Notes under the pieces: generated by a model
Told to the model about the DNA's origin: nothing
Databases searched by the model: none
What the model saw: the letters and a program-made list of their open reading frames with translations, nothing else
Part shown: one piece after another, positions 27,462-36,575 of the stretch
Position numbering within the stretch: the first letter of the stretch is position 1
Layout: the number at the start of each line of letters is the position of its first letter
NCBI GenBank assembly: GCA_000237975.1
Contig: CP003179.1
Span: forward strand, 3,254,270-3,318,269
Direction: 5' to 3'
Length of the DNA: 64,000 nt
Source: Sulfobacillus acidophilus DSM 10332
Lineage (GTDB): Bacteria > Bacillota > Sulfobacillia > Sulfobacillales > Sulfobacillaceae
Translations under genes and position numbers: made by a program

Positions 27462-28327
27462 GGGCTCGCCTCCCTTCGTTGCCGGCTCAACGCCCGCATA
27501 TAGGCCTGATGCAATGATCGCCAGTGCCCCGTGGTCCAACCGGCTTTCGCCACCCGTGACGCATATAAACGAGCCAGCCAGGCCCACTTCCGCGCTCCTT
27601 TAAGGCGCCGGGACGCAAAGCGGATATCGTTCTCAATCACGTCCTCAAAAAATTGGATCGAGCGGTCGCGAGTCCCGCCTGACGGCGCGGACAGGTGATA
27701 GAGCCATGCCGTGTGACAAAACCAAATCGCATATCCCCGTTCCCGAATGCGCCACGCCACATCGGTGTCTTCCCGAAAAGCCGAACGGGTAAAGCCTTCG
27801 TCAAATCCGCCCACCTCGTCCAACACGGTTCGCCGAAACGCCATGTTGCAACCCCGGACGCTATACGCGGGACCGCTCCAATCGCTACCGAACCCGGGTT
27901 CCCGTTGGCCAAAAAAACCCAAATCGCCGATCCGACGTTTAACCCGCAATGGCGGACGATCCGGTTCGAGTACCCGGCCGGCAATGGCCGCCGCCCCCGT
28001 TTCTTGAAAGCAGGTAACATAGTGCCGTAAGAAATCCTGATCGAGAATCCGTACGTCATCGTCTACAAACACCACGTACTCGCCTTGACTCAGCGATATC
28101 CCGTAATTGCGGGCGCGCGTCAGTCCGGGCGACTCCAGACGGACCCAACGAATCCGGCCCTGCTGGTGCCAGTCCGTCAGTTGCCGCCTCGTGGCGGCTT
28201 CATGTGTCGGCGACTGATCCACGACAATAATCTCACGATCCGTATAGGACTGTTGTAACAGATCCGCCACCGTTTCCAATAAGACCTCTTCCCGATTATA
28301 AGTGGCAACGACGACGGATACCGTCAT
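27458..28327 (-). CDS. Glycosyltransferase family 2
   Basis: A 289-residue GT-A enzyme. It opens with SVVVATYNREEVLLETVADLL. The metal-binding DXD motif is VVFVDDDVRI near residue 95, the acceptor region is RGCNMAFRRTVLDEVGGFDEGF, and the catalytic base region is REDTDVAWRIRERG. There is no membrane segment. It is translationally coupled (ATGA) on both sides within the EPS operon. Confidence 0.92.
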   Translation of the reverse strand: MTVSVVVATYNREEVLLETVADLLQQSYTDREIIVVDQSPTHEAATRRQLTDWHQQGRIRWVRLESPGLTRARNYGISLSQGEYVVFVDDDVRILDQDFLRHYVTCFQETGAAAIAGRVLEPDRPPLRVKRRIGDLGFFGQREPGFGSDWSGPAYSVRGCNMAFRRTVLDEVGGFDEGFTRSAFREDTDVAWRIRERGYAIWFCHTAWLYHLSAPSGGTRDRSIQFFEDVIENDIRFASRRLKGARKWAWLARLYASRVAKAGWTTGHWRSLHQAYMRALSRQRREASP

Positions 28328-29424
28328 GACGTCCCGTCACCTAACCGTCGAGCGATTTCCGTCTGCATTTTTGCCGCCACCCGTGACCAACTAAAATTCT
28401 GCGACATCTGAAAAGCCCGTTGACTCATCCGAAACACTTCCCCGGGATTCTCCAGCAGGTGTATTAAAATAGCGGCCAATTCGTTGGGGTTTTCGGTTTG
28501 CAACAATTGGCCGGTCTCCCCGGGATGAATAAACTCCGGCATCGCCATTCGATTCATGCCCACACACGGCACGCCAAACCGCATCGCTTCCAAAAACGCC
28601 ACCCCGAAGGGCTCCCAAAGACTGGGCATGACAAACGCCGTCGCTTGCCGTAACTCGGCCTGAATGACTTCTGCTGGGGCGGGTCCGCGCCATTCAATTC
28701 CGGGAATCGGCTCACCGGCCTCGGGGCCCACAATCACCAGCCGCGCCTTCGGATATTGTGGCGCCACCCGGCGCCAGGCCTCCAACAGCAAGTCGCCGCC
28801 TTTGCGCCGAAAATCCCGTCCGACAAACACAAAGCGTCCGCGTTCGGCATTCGCTTCGGTGTAGGGATTCTCCCGGTACGGGGCCCCCACATTCGCGCCC
28901 GCTCCGACCGTAACCACCCGATCCGCCGGTACCCCGCCGTGGGCAATCATCCGTTGCCGGATCCATTCGCTCATCGTGAAAATCACCCGGGCCGAATCGA
29001 AAACCCGCTGTTGGTGGGCAATCAACCGCCGTAATAGCCGGTCGGGAAAATGATCATACATATATGTCGGTATCCCGGCCTTTCGGTAGTCCCATACCGT
29101 TTGATAATCGAGATCCCGATAAAGAAAATGCGGCGCTTGGCTTAAAATCACGCCATCGCCGAACATCATGACCGGCTTATTCTGCCAGTGTTCCCATTCC
29201 CGCGGCATTTTCAATCGTCGATAGGTCCTGGGATCGACCGACGAATACGCCCGCACCCGTCCATGGTCATATTGCAGCGTAGCCAACATGACCCATAATT
29301 TACGATACCGGGGAACCTCCAGTGATAAGGGAAATAATTCAAAGCCCTGTTCTTGGAATGCCCGTCCTAAATTTTCCACGGTTCGGTTAATATGCCGACC
29401 ATAAGCCCACACCAACTGTTTCAA
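28324..29424 (-). CDS. Glycosyltransferase family 4, first gene of EPS operon
   Basis: A 366-residue GT-B enzyme. The donor domain shows FVFVGRDFRRKGGDLLLEAW and FVMPSLWEPFGVAFLEAM; the E-x7-E motif is the region WEPFGVAFLE. It opens the leftward operon that ends with the epimerase at 21767. The 181-base gap to the divergent GH18 gene holds both promoters. Every internal junction of this operon is an ATGA overlap or a gap of 1-2 bases, so the set is probably made as one unit. Confidence 0.88.
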   Translation of the reverse strand: MKQLVWAYGRHINRTVENLGRAFQEQGFELFPLSLEVPRYRKLWVMLATLQYDHGRVRAYSSVDPRTYRRLKMPREWEHWQNKPVMMFGDGVILSQAPHFLYRDLDYQTVWDYRKAGIPTYMYDHFPDRLLRRLIAHQQRVFDSARVIFTMSEWIRQRMIAHGGVPADRVVTVGAGANVGAPYRENPYTEANAERGRFVFVGRDFRRKGGDLLLEAWRRVAPQYPKARLVIVGPEAGEPIPGIEWRGPAPAEVIQAELRQATAFVMPSLWEPFGVAFLEAMRFGVPCVGMNRMAMPEFIHPGETGQLLQTENPNELAAILIHLLENPGEVFRMSQRAFQMSQNFSWSRVAAKMQTEIARRLGDGTS

Positions 29425-29605
29425 CGATATTCACCAGTCTCCATTGTAGCAGACCTCGTTCGGTCGATTGGCAGCCTGTGGGCAATTTCAGCCACACTCC
29501 AGTTCGGCGCGCGATTTTTCCCGATCTTGAAGCAGGAAAATCGACCAACCTCGACTAATAGAACCAATACGTACCTTCGAATGCATACCCTAGGAGGATC
29601 CGATT

Positions 29606-32600
29606 ATGGTTACCATGACTTCCCGTCGGCCCTGGCGTCGGCGTACCCTCGCCTTGTTATCCGCCACCGCCCTCTTCGGGTGTTGGGCGCCGGCCACCGC
29701 TTTTGCCCAGTCGCCGCCCTTGATTCAAAGCCTTTCGGTACAATCCGGAAATCCCCCCACCTTAGTGATTACCGGCAATAATTTCGGCTCCGGCGGCACC
29801 GGTGATTCCGTGACGGTCGACGGTTCCCCGGCATCCGTGGTGACGTGGAGTAATACCCAAATCACGGTAGCCATCCCGGAAAATGCCGGACCGGGACTAG
29901 TCGACGTGACGACCCCCGACGGTTCGTCCAATGTGTTGACGTTTTCCGGGATTGAGCGCGGGTATTATGAACTGAGCAGCACCGGAACCGTCACCCCGGT
30001 CGGTAATGTCAAATTTTATGGCGATTTGTCAACGCTCGGGATAACCCCTAGCGCTCCGGCGGTGCAGCTGGTTACAACCTCCGATGGAGGGGGATATTGG
30101 ATTTTACTTCAAAACGGAACCATTTATGCTTTTGGGGATGCCCCCAGTATCTCCGGTCCCACGAATATTACGGCCATTAGTCTAGCCATGTTGCCTTCCG
30201 GCCAAGGCGGATATCTATTGGCCCAAAACGGCACCGTCTATCCCCTCGGTAATGCCCCCAACTTTGGCAGTCCCCCGAACGGCACGGCCGTCAGTGCAAT
30301 CGCCGTCACCCCAAGCGGCCAAGGCTATTGGGTGTTAGCCCAAAACGGCACCGTGTATAGCTTTGGCGACGCCGCCAATTTTGGCAATGCCCAGGCGGTC
30401 GCGCCATCCTCCGTATCCACCGCCTCCACCACCCCCGCCAATCCGACCTGGCCGACGGGGTCGGTGATCCGCTTGTCCGGATCATCGGCAGTATTTTGGG
30501 TGTCCGGCAACACGCTCTATCATATCCCCAATCCGGCCGTATTTTTGGGCATGGGGTATACCTGGTCACAAATCCAAGTGGTATCCAGTGTGGCCGGATA
30601 TACCCTCGGTCTGCCGATGGTGGTACCCTATCCCTCCGGCTCGTTATTAAAAGTGGTGAATCAGCCGGCCGTCTATCTCGTTCAAAACGGCGTGCTCCAC
30701 CATATCGCCTCCGCTTCGGTATTTTTAGGGATGGGGTATACGTGGAATCAAATTCAAACCGTTCCCGCCCTTCAGCCCAACTGGCCGGTCGGGCCGGATA
30801 TCACGAGCCCGTTTACCTATGTGCCGAGCGGCAGCCTCTACCGGGTGGCCAGCACCGCCCCGGTTTATGTCGCCTTCAATGGGGCTTTGCACCACATCTT
30901 GTCCGCCTCGCTCTTTTTGGCCATGGGCTATCAGTGGTCACAAATTCGCGTGGTATCCGGCTTGCCGTTGCCGATTGGGGGCAACGTAACGTCTCCCATC
31001 GCCGCCTATCCGTCCGGGACCTTACTCCAAGCCGCTGATACCGGCAGTGACTACATGGTGGAAAGCGGCATGCTTCGACCGATTTCGTCGACGATGCTGC
31101 AAAGTCTCGGATTGACCGGGATTACTCCCCTGTCGATTCCCACCGCCGGCGGCCTCCCACTCGGACCGGCGGTCGGTTCCACCACCCTACCGGCTGCATC
31201 CGATCCGCCCCCCTCCGCCAACGTCACGGCTAACCCGGCGATGGCCTTAGTTCCCAGCGCCGACGGCCAGGGCTATTGGATTTTACTCCAAAACGGCACC
31301 GTCCAAGCCTTTGGCGATGCGCCCAACTTAGGCTCGCCGACCGCCTCTCAGATGTCGGGGCAGACCGCGACCGCCCTGGTTCCCACCCCGGACGGCGGCG
31401 GATATCTGGTCATCACGAACCAAGGTCAGGTCTTTAGCTACGGCGATGCCTGGGCCAACACTAATCTCCCGAACTCTACGATCGCCGTCACGATGGCGTC
31501 TTTGCCGGCCGGAACCTTTTTGTCGATGGCCTACGGAGACTTTAACCCCTATAACCCGTCCGGATCCTACCAAGATCTCGTTCAAAACGGGGGAGAAATC
31601 TCCGTGATTAACCCCACCTGGTACTACATGGAAGCCGGTGCGAATAACACCTGGGTTATGACCGGCGGACCGTCGTTTGTCAGCCAGGTGACAAGCCAGG
31701 CGCATAGTGAAAATATTCAAGTATGGCCCATGATTGGAGCATACTATGACCCGGCCAACGGTCCCCTGACGACGGCCCAAGACGTATCGACACTGGTCAA
31801 CAACATCGTCAATTTAGTCCAACAAAATAATTTCGACGGGATAACCATCGACTTTGAAAATAGCTCGGCCTATTTAAGCAAAGGCATGACCGAGGCCGAG
31901 GCCTCTCAGCAATATGTCAACTTCGTGGCCCAATTGGGCCCGGCTTTACATGCCATCGGTAAAAAACTGATGGTGGACGTCTATCCGGCCCCCTACCCCT
32001 ATACGATCTACAACTATTCGGCGATCGCCCCGTATGTGGATTACATCAATATCATGGACTACCCGGAAAACTCCGCCTATGGAGGCGAGGCCGGACCGAC
32101 CTCCGGATTCCCTTATGTCCAAAACGCGGTGCAAGCGGCTTTAGGTGCCGGACTCGCGCCCAGCCAGATCATCTTGGGCGTCGCGCCCTATGGCCACGAA
32201 TGGACGTTTACCAACCAAAACGGGATTCAAGGCCAAGGAGACGTCAGTGAACGGGCGGCGGCCGCTCTCTTGGCGAACACCCCCTCGATTGTCCCGGTAT
32301 GGGATCCGGTTCAAAAAGAAGAGGTGTTTATGGCGGGCCCGCCGGCGGTCGCTCCCACCGGAACGTTTTCGACCGCTAACGAAAATACCTATTCCCCCCA
32401 AGTGGCCAACTTACAGGGGCTTCTCAATTACATTCTGCTCCGTTACGCGGTGACCAATAACCAGTCGCCGCCTGCCCTTTTGGCGCAAGACGGCTATTTT
32501 GGTCCGATGACCTCCTCGGCGGTGCAGTTGTTCCAACAAGACTTCAATGTCCAGGGAGCCACGCCGGGAGTTTATGACCAGGCCACCCAAACAGCCCTCA

Positions 32601-32788
32601 CCGCGGTCATCAATCAATGGCAGATCGGACAAAACCAATATTGGATTGACACCGCCCGGTCGTTTAAAGATCGGTTGCAATATGCCATTCAAGAAGGATT
32701 GGCCGGCGTCGCGCCCTGGCGGTTGCCGTTTGAAACCCCGGACTACTGGACCATGCTGTCTCAATATGCGACAGTAACCCATAACTAG
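29606..32788 (+). CDS. Secreted multidomain GH18-type protein with nested peptidoglycan-binding domain
   Basis: A 1,060-residue exported protein. A signal peptide (about 1-35, cleavage after AFA) is followed by an IPT/TIG domain (about 38-113), YW-x-L-x-QNGT-x-Y-x-FGDA repeats (about 120-265), four repeats around FLGMGYTWSQI (about 285-515), further NGT/FGDA repeats (about 545-615), and a GH18 TIM-barrel with the catalytic motif FDGITIDFEN near 743-752. A PG_binding_1 domain (about 926-1005) interrupts the barrel before its last strand, GLAGVAPWRLPFETPDYW. It probably acts on wall or matrix glycans at the cell surface. An AGGAGG site precedes the ATG. Confidence 0.85.
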   Translation: MVTMTSRRPWRRRTLALLSATALFGCWAPATAFAQSPPLIQSLSVQSGNPPTLVITGNNFGSGGTGDSVTVDGSPASVVTWSNTQITVAIPENAGPGLVDVTTPDGSSNVLTFSGIERGYYELSSTGTVTPVGNVKFYGDLSTLGITPSAPAVQLVTTSDGGGYWILLQNGTIYAFGDAPSISGPTNITAISLAMLPSGQGGYLLAQNGTVYPLGNAPNFGSPPNGTAVSAIAVTPSGQGYWVLAQNGTVYSFGDAANFGNAQAVAPSSVSTASTTPANPTWPTGSVIRLSGSSAVFWVSGNTLYHIPNPAVFLGMGYTWSQIQVVSSVAGYTLGLPMVVPYPSGSLLKVVNQPAVYLVQNGVLHHIASASVFLGMGYTWNQIQTVPALQPNWPVGPDITSPFTYVPSGSLYRVASTAPVYVAFNGALHHILSASLFLAMGYQWSQIRVVSGLPLPIGGNVTSPIAAYPSGTLLQAADTGSDYMVESGMLRPISSTMLQSLGLTGITPLSIPTAGGLPLGPAVGSTTLPAASDPPPSANVTANPAMALVPSADGQGYWILLQNGTVQAFGDAPNLGSPTASQMSGQTATALVPTPDGGGYLVITNQGQVFSYGDAWANTNLPNSTIAVTMASLPAGTFLSMAYGDFNPYNPSGSYQDLVQNGGEISVINPTWYYMEAGANNTWVMTGGPSFVSQVTSQAHSENIQVWPMIGAYYDPANGPLTTAQDVSTLVNNIVNLVQQNNFDGITIDFENSSAYLSKGMTEAEASQQYVNFVAQLGPALHAIGKKLMVDVYPAPYPYTIYNYSAIAPYVDYINIMDYPENSAYGGEAGPTSGFPYVQNAVQAALGAGLAPSQIILGVAPYGHEWTFTNQNGIQGQGDVSERAAAALLANTPSIVPVWDPVQKEEVFMAGPPAVAPTGTFSTANENTYSPQVANLQGLLNYILLRYAVTNNQSPPALLAQDGYFGPMTSSAVQLFQQDFNVQGATPGVYDQATQTALTAVINQWQIGQNQYWIDTARSFKDRLQYAIQEGLAGVAPWRLPFETPDYWTMLSQYATVTHN

Positions 32789-32825
32789 TGGATGGCGTTA
32801 TATCGCCAAGGGAGGCGTTTGATGC

Positions 32826-33449
32826 ATGCGTAAGATGAGATGGCGTATGGGATTTTTGGTTTTGGTGATGGGAATTACCGCCGGCTGCGGCGCGGGTAAG
32901 CCGGCGGCGACCGGACATGCGACGGTCCGGTCGTCTACCCCGGCGCCCTCGGTTCCCCCGAGTGCCACCCCGGCCCCATCATCTCCCGCCCAAGCCTCAT
33001 CGACGTCGGCGGCACCGCCTCCGTCTTTTGCCGGGTCGGTTTGGAGTCCGGTCGCGCCGGCCGGAGTCGGATCACCGGCCGGCCTGAAAGTTAGCGTGCT
33101 CAGTGTGACCCCGGACGGCCAAAGCGGGAACAAGAAGGTCTACCTGGTGGATTTGAGCTTGACCAATATCACCTCGTCCATGATTTTGCTCACGCTCAAT
33201 GAATTTAACGTGGTCGCCCCGGATCACACGACGCTTTATTCCGAAAACGATATGGCCAGTCGCGGATTGACCTCGGAAAATTCTCTCTTTCCCTATCCGT
33301 TAACCCCGAAAGACCCGATCGCCACGACCGTCGAAATTCCTTCCGGGGCTCAGGTTAACGGTGACGTGACGGTCATCGTGCCCCCGGCGTCCGCATATAC
33401 CGTGTTGTTAGCGGGCGCCAAGTCGCCTGCCGCCCATTTCGCACCCTAA
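32826..33449 (+). CDS. Lipoprotein with DUF4352-like beta domain
   Basis: A 207-residue lipoprotein. The signal ends in a lipobox (ITAGC, Cys near residue 21), followed by a Pro/Ser/Ala-rich linker to about residue 75. The globular part has KVYLVDLSLTNITSSMILLTLNEFNVV and FEIPSGAQ-like strands, as in DUF4352/telokin-like domains. Function unknown. It follows the GH18 gene by 37 bases in the same direction. Confidence 0.72.
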   Translation: MRKMRWRMGFLVLVMGITAGCGAGKPAATGHATVRSSTPAPSVPPSATPAPSSPAQASSTSAAPPPSFAGSVWSPVAPAGVGSPAGLKVSVLSVTPDGQSGNKKVYLVDLSLTNITSSMILLTLNEFNVVAPDHTTLYSENDMASRGLTSENSLFPYPLTPKDPIATTVEIPSGAQVNGDVTVIVPPASAYTVLLAGAKSPAAHFAP

Positions 33450-33485
33450 TGGGATAACGGAATCACGGGAAAGAAGGCTTGGTGG

Positions 33486-35261
33486 ATGTCCGCTCCCCGT
33501 TTCTACGGCTTTATCAGCAACAGCTATACTGCGGCCTTAGTCGGACCGGACGGGTCGGTCGACTGGTTTCCTTGCCCCCGTTTCGATAGTGCGGCGGTAT
33601 TTTGCCGCCTACTGGATGACGCGCGCGGGGGCTTTTTTGCCATACGACCGGAGGGCCCTTGGGAATCCCGCCAACAATATCTTGATCAAACGAACCTCTT
33701 GGTGACCACGTTTCAAACCCCGGACGGTCAGGCGACCATTCTCGACTTCTTGCCTATCGGGCGCACGGCGATCTGGCGAATTGTCGAGACCCCCATTCCC
33801 CTCGTCCTCACCTGCCGACCGACGTTTAACTTCGGCTCATGTAATGCCGCCTATCAGATCGAGGACACCGGCGCCCTGTTCCTTCATCCGGCCGGTACGG
33901 AAGCCTTACGACTGATGATTAACGGGCCGCAAACAAAACGGGAGCAACGCGACCAATGGACAATCGGACCGGGTCACGTCGTGGTCGTCCTCCGTTACGC
34001 TCAAGATGCCGAGCGGGAAGTGCCCCAATTAACCGAGCCTTTAACCAACGAATCGGAAATGATCCAACGCACCAAAACATTTTGGCTGTTGAACCGACTC
34101 CCCTATCAAGGCCCTTGGGCCCATGCGTTTCATCAAAGCGTCATGGTCTTGCGCGGATTGACCTATCGCACCAACGGGGCCATGGTGGCCGCCGCCACGA
34201 CCTCTTTGCCCGAAATCATCGGGGCCGAACGGCAATGGGATTATCGGTTCGTCTGGGTCCGGGACGCGGCCTACGGTGCGGAAGCCCTATTACTGGCCGG
34301 TGACCCGGTCGGTTGCCGTCGGTATCTGGAATTTATTTTCAATACGGTCGATTTGGTCGGCAAACCGTTTGCCGCCCCGTTTTATCGTGTCGACGGGACC
34401 GTAAGCCACGGTGAGCAAGAAATCGGGTGGCTCGCCGGCTATCGGAATACCCGACCGGTCCGTATCGGAAATGCCGCCTCCGGTCAGCTGCAGCTGGACG
34501 TGGCGGGTGACTTTCTATGGGTCGTCTACCTCTATTGGCTCACCACCCAAGATCATACGTTTATTCGCGATTACTGGTGGGCCATTGAAACCCTGGTCCA
34601 TTGGGTGGCCGGTCATTGGCAACAAGAAGACGCCTCCTTATGGGAATTTCGGGATGACGATGATCGCTATACCCATTCACAAGTCATGTGCTGGGTCGCT
34701 CTGAAAGCCGGGCAAGTCTTTGCCGAGAAAGCGCTCGCCCTGCCCGGCCTGGCCAATCACTGGGCCGCTCAAGCCCAACACGTCCGAAAGGCCGTCTGGG
34801 ACCGTTTTCATCAAAGCGGGCTACCCTATCTAACCCAGGGTCCGCGGCACCCGCAATTGGATGCCGCGCTATTGACTCTTCCGTTATATGGTTTCCTCGC
34901 GCCCGATGATCCGGTGTTTCGGGAAACCTTAACCCAAATTGAAAACGCGCTGGTGGTCGACGATCGCGTCTATCGCTATCGGCAGGATAACCTTGGCACG
35001 GCGGTCCATCCCTTTACGTTAGCCGGCTTTTGGTTGGCCCGGGTCTACCATCGCCTAGGACGGGCGGATCGGCGAGATGCCCTCATTTCCGCGCAAATTG
35101 CCTCCATGACCGATTTAGGGTTGTTCGCCGAGCATATTGATCGCGAGACCGGCGAACCGCGCGGTAATTTTCCCCAACTGTTTCCCCATGCCGGGCTCAT
35201 TACCACCCTGGTCGAGCGCCAAAATCCCGCCGCCCCCTGGTTTCATCCTTGGCCGGATTGA
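33486..35261 (+). CDS. GH15 family protein (glucoamylase/trehalase type) with altered catalytic base
   Basis: A 591-residue protein. The N-terminal beta-sandwich has the YGFISNSYTAALVGPDGSVDW opening of bacterial GH15. The (alpha/alpha)6 barrel has RQWDYRFVWVRDAAYGAEALL. The general acid is in SLWEFRDDDDRYTHSQVMCW (Glu near 386). The second Glu, normally in E-G-x-F-x-x-C-x-FWL, is missing: the aligned sequence here is VHPFTLAGFWL near residue 505. Cytoplasmic (no signal). It may be inactive, or use another residue as base. Confidence 0.82.
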   Translation: MSAPRFYGFISNSYTAALVGPDGSVDWFPCPRFDSAAVFCRLLDDARGGFFAIRPEGPWESRQQYLDQTNLLVTTFQTPDGQATILDFLPIGRTAIWRIVETPIPLVLTCRPTFNFGSCNAAYQIEDTGALFLHPAGTEALRLMINGPQTKREQRDQWTIGPGHVVVVLRYAQDAEREVPQLTEPLTNESEMIQRTKTFWLLNRLPYQGPWAHAFHQSVMVLRGLTYRTNGAMVAAATTSLPEIIGAERQWDYRFVWVRDAAYGAEALLLAGDPVGCRRYLEFIFNTVDLVGKPFAAPFYRVDGTVSHGEQEIGWLAGYRNTRPVRIGNAASGQLQLDVAGDFLWVVYLYWLTTQDHTFIRDYWWAIETLVHWVAGHWQQEDASLWEFRDDDDRYTHSQVMCWVALKAGQVFAEKALALPGLANHWAAQAQHVRKAVWDRFHQSGLPYLTQGPRHPQLDAALLTLPLYGFLAPDDPVFRETLTQIENALVVDDRVYRYRQDNLGTAVHPFTLAGFWLARVYHRLGRADRRDALISAQIASMTDLGLFAEHIDRETGEPRGNFPQLFPHAGLITTLVERQNPAAPWFHPWPD

Positions 35262-35361
35262 GACACCGTCGTGGCCTATCCCGCATATCCTGAAATGAGC
35301 CTCCCTTTCTTGACGGTCGGGAGGTCCCAGTGCCTGCTGTCCATCACAAAGGAGAACGTTC

Positions 35362-36540
35362 ATGGCACGCTTTGAAACACAATTCCCGCCCTATCACCCG
35401 TTCGGTAGCCGAACGCTGCGATCCGGCAATCAAGGTACGGACGTTGCCTTGGTGCAGGTGTTATACAATACGTTGGTCGACACCATCACCCCCGTTGGCG
35501 TCATGGGGGGATCCATTCCCGTTACCGGACGTTTCGATACCCCTACCGTCAACGCCGTCAAACGCATGCAAAGCTACTTTGGCCTCGTCAATGACGGCAT
35601 TGTCGGTCCCGACACCTATTGGCTCTGGGGGCAAGGGATTGGTCGGCATACGACCTACGGCGGTCCGGTATTCGGTAGCCGCATGCTCGCCCTCGGCGAT
35701 CGGGGAGGGGATGTCACCATCTTAAAAAACCGACTGAATTTGTTTCGTTATGTGACCGTGTTAGGCACGCCGGTCACCGATCGCTTCGACACGGCGGTCA
35801 GTGCCGCCCTCAAACTGTTCCGCGACGACGCCACTGCCAACGGCGATACCGGAATTCGCGCGGATCCCCATGTGGGATTTGCCGTATACGACGCGCTTTG
35901 GCTCTATACGTTCGCAGGAGGCCGCGCGCTCTTGCCGGGCCGTAACGGCCTGGATGTCGCCTTCATCCAACGCCTGTTAAGCCGGCTGGACTTCTACACC
36001 GGACCGACCAACGGCTTTTACGACGCCGCAACCATCCAAGCGGTCCGGGAATTTCAACGGAGCCGGGGCTTAACCGTGGATGGGGTAGCCGGTCCCGATA
36101 CCTTTGCCGCCCTCGGCCAAACCAATCTGGTCGCCGCGCCGCGGCCATTCCCGGTGGGTTGGCCACCCGGCGCCCCCGCCGTCGACATTGTCTCGGTACC
36201 GCTACAAACCGCCACCGAAGATTTGCATCCCTATGGGTCTGCCGCGCATGTCCGCAATTTATTGGAAGGGTTTGAAAGCTTGAACGTGACCGGCAATGCC
36301 CTCCCGGATCCCGGGCAATTCGGCGACTATAACGGATACGGCTTTCGATATACCGATCCCCAAACCGGCAAAGTCATCGCCGAAATCCCCCTGATCGCGG
36401 TAAATACCGTCGGCGACTGGTCGGGCAGCTATTCACCGGGAGTGAAAACCATTCCTCCCGGAGTGGTAAGTGTGCTTCCCCGAAAAGAGAGCGTCATTCC
36501 CCCGGCCGCCCCGGTGATTCTCACCGGGCAATTCCGGTAA
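35362..36540 (+). CDS. Triple peptidoglycan-binding-domain protein
   Basis: A 392-residue protein with three PG_binding_1 domains: about 15-85 (GNQGTDVALVQVLYN to GIVGPDTYWLWG), 110-180 (GDRGGDVTILKNRLN) and 195-255 (GRNGLDVAFIQRLLSRLDFY to VDGVAGPDTFAALG). A C-terminal domain of about 130 residues is of unknown type. No signal peptide is present, so export would need another route; it might instead be a spore-layer protein. An AAAGGAG site precedes the ATG. Confidence 0.82.
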   Translation: MARFETQFPPYHPFGSRTLRSGNQGTDVALVQVLYNTLVDTITPVGVMGGSIPVTGRFDTPTVNAVKRMQSYFGLVNDGIVGPDTYWLWGQGIGRHTTYGGPVFGSRMLALGDRGGDVTILKNRLNLFRYVTVLGTPVTDRFDTAVSAALKLFRDDATANGDTGIRADPHVGFAVYDALWLYTFAGGRALLPGRNGLDVAFIQRLLSRLDFYTGPTNGFYDAATIQAVREFQRSRGLTVDGVAGPDTFAALGQTNLVAAPRPFPVGWPPGAPAVDIVSVPLQTATEDLHPYGSAAHVRNLLEGFESLNVTGNALPDPGQFGDYNGYGFRYTDPQTGKVIAEIPLIAVNTVGDWSGSYSPGVKTIPPGVVSVLPRKESVIPPAAPVILTGQFR

Positions 36541-36543
36541 GCG

Positions 36544-36568
36544 AACGGGCTCCTCCACGGAGCCCGTT
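36544..36568. terminator. Bidirectional terminator
   Basis: AACGGGCTCC (36544-36553) pairs perfectly with GGAGCCCGTT (36559-36568) around TCCAC. It sits between the convergent peptidoglycan-binding gene and prkA. Confidence 0.75.
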
Positions 36569-36575
36569 GGCCTTC

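Noticed and set aside
30085-31450. Tandem repeats in the GH18 gene as a DNA-level repeat array
   Set aside because: The repeats are conserved at protein level but diverge in nucleotide sequence, so they are protein repeats.
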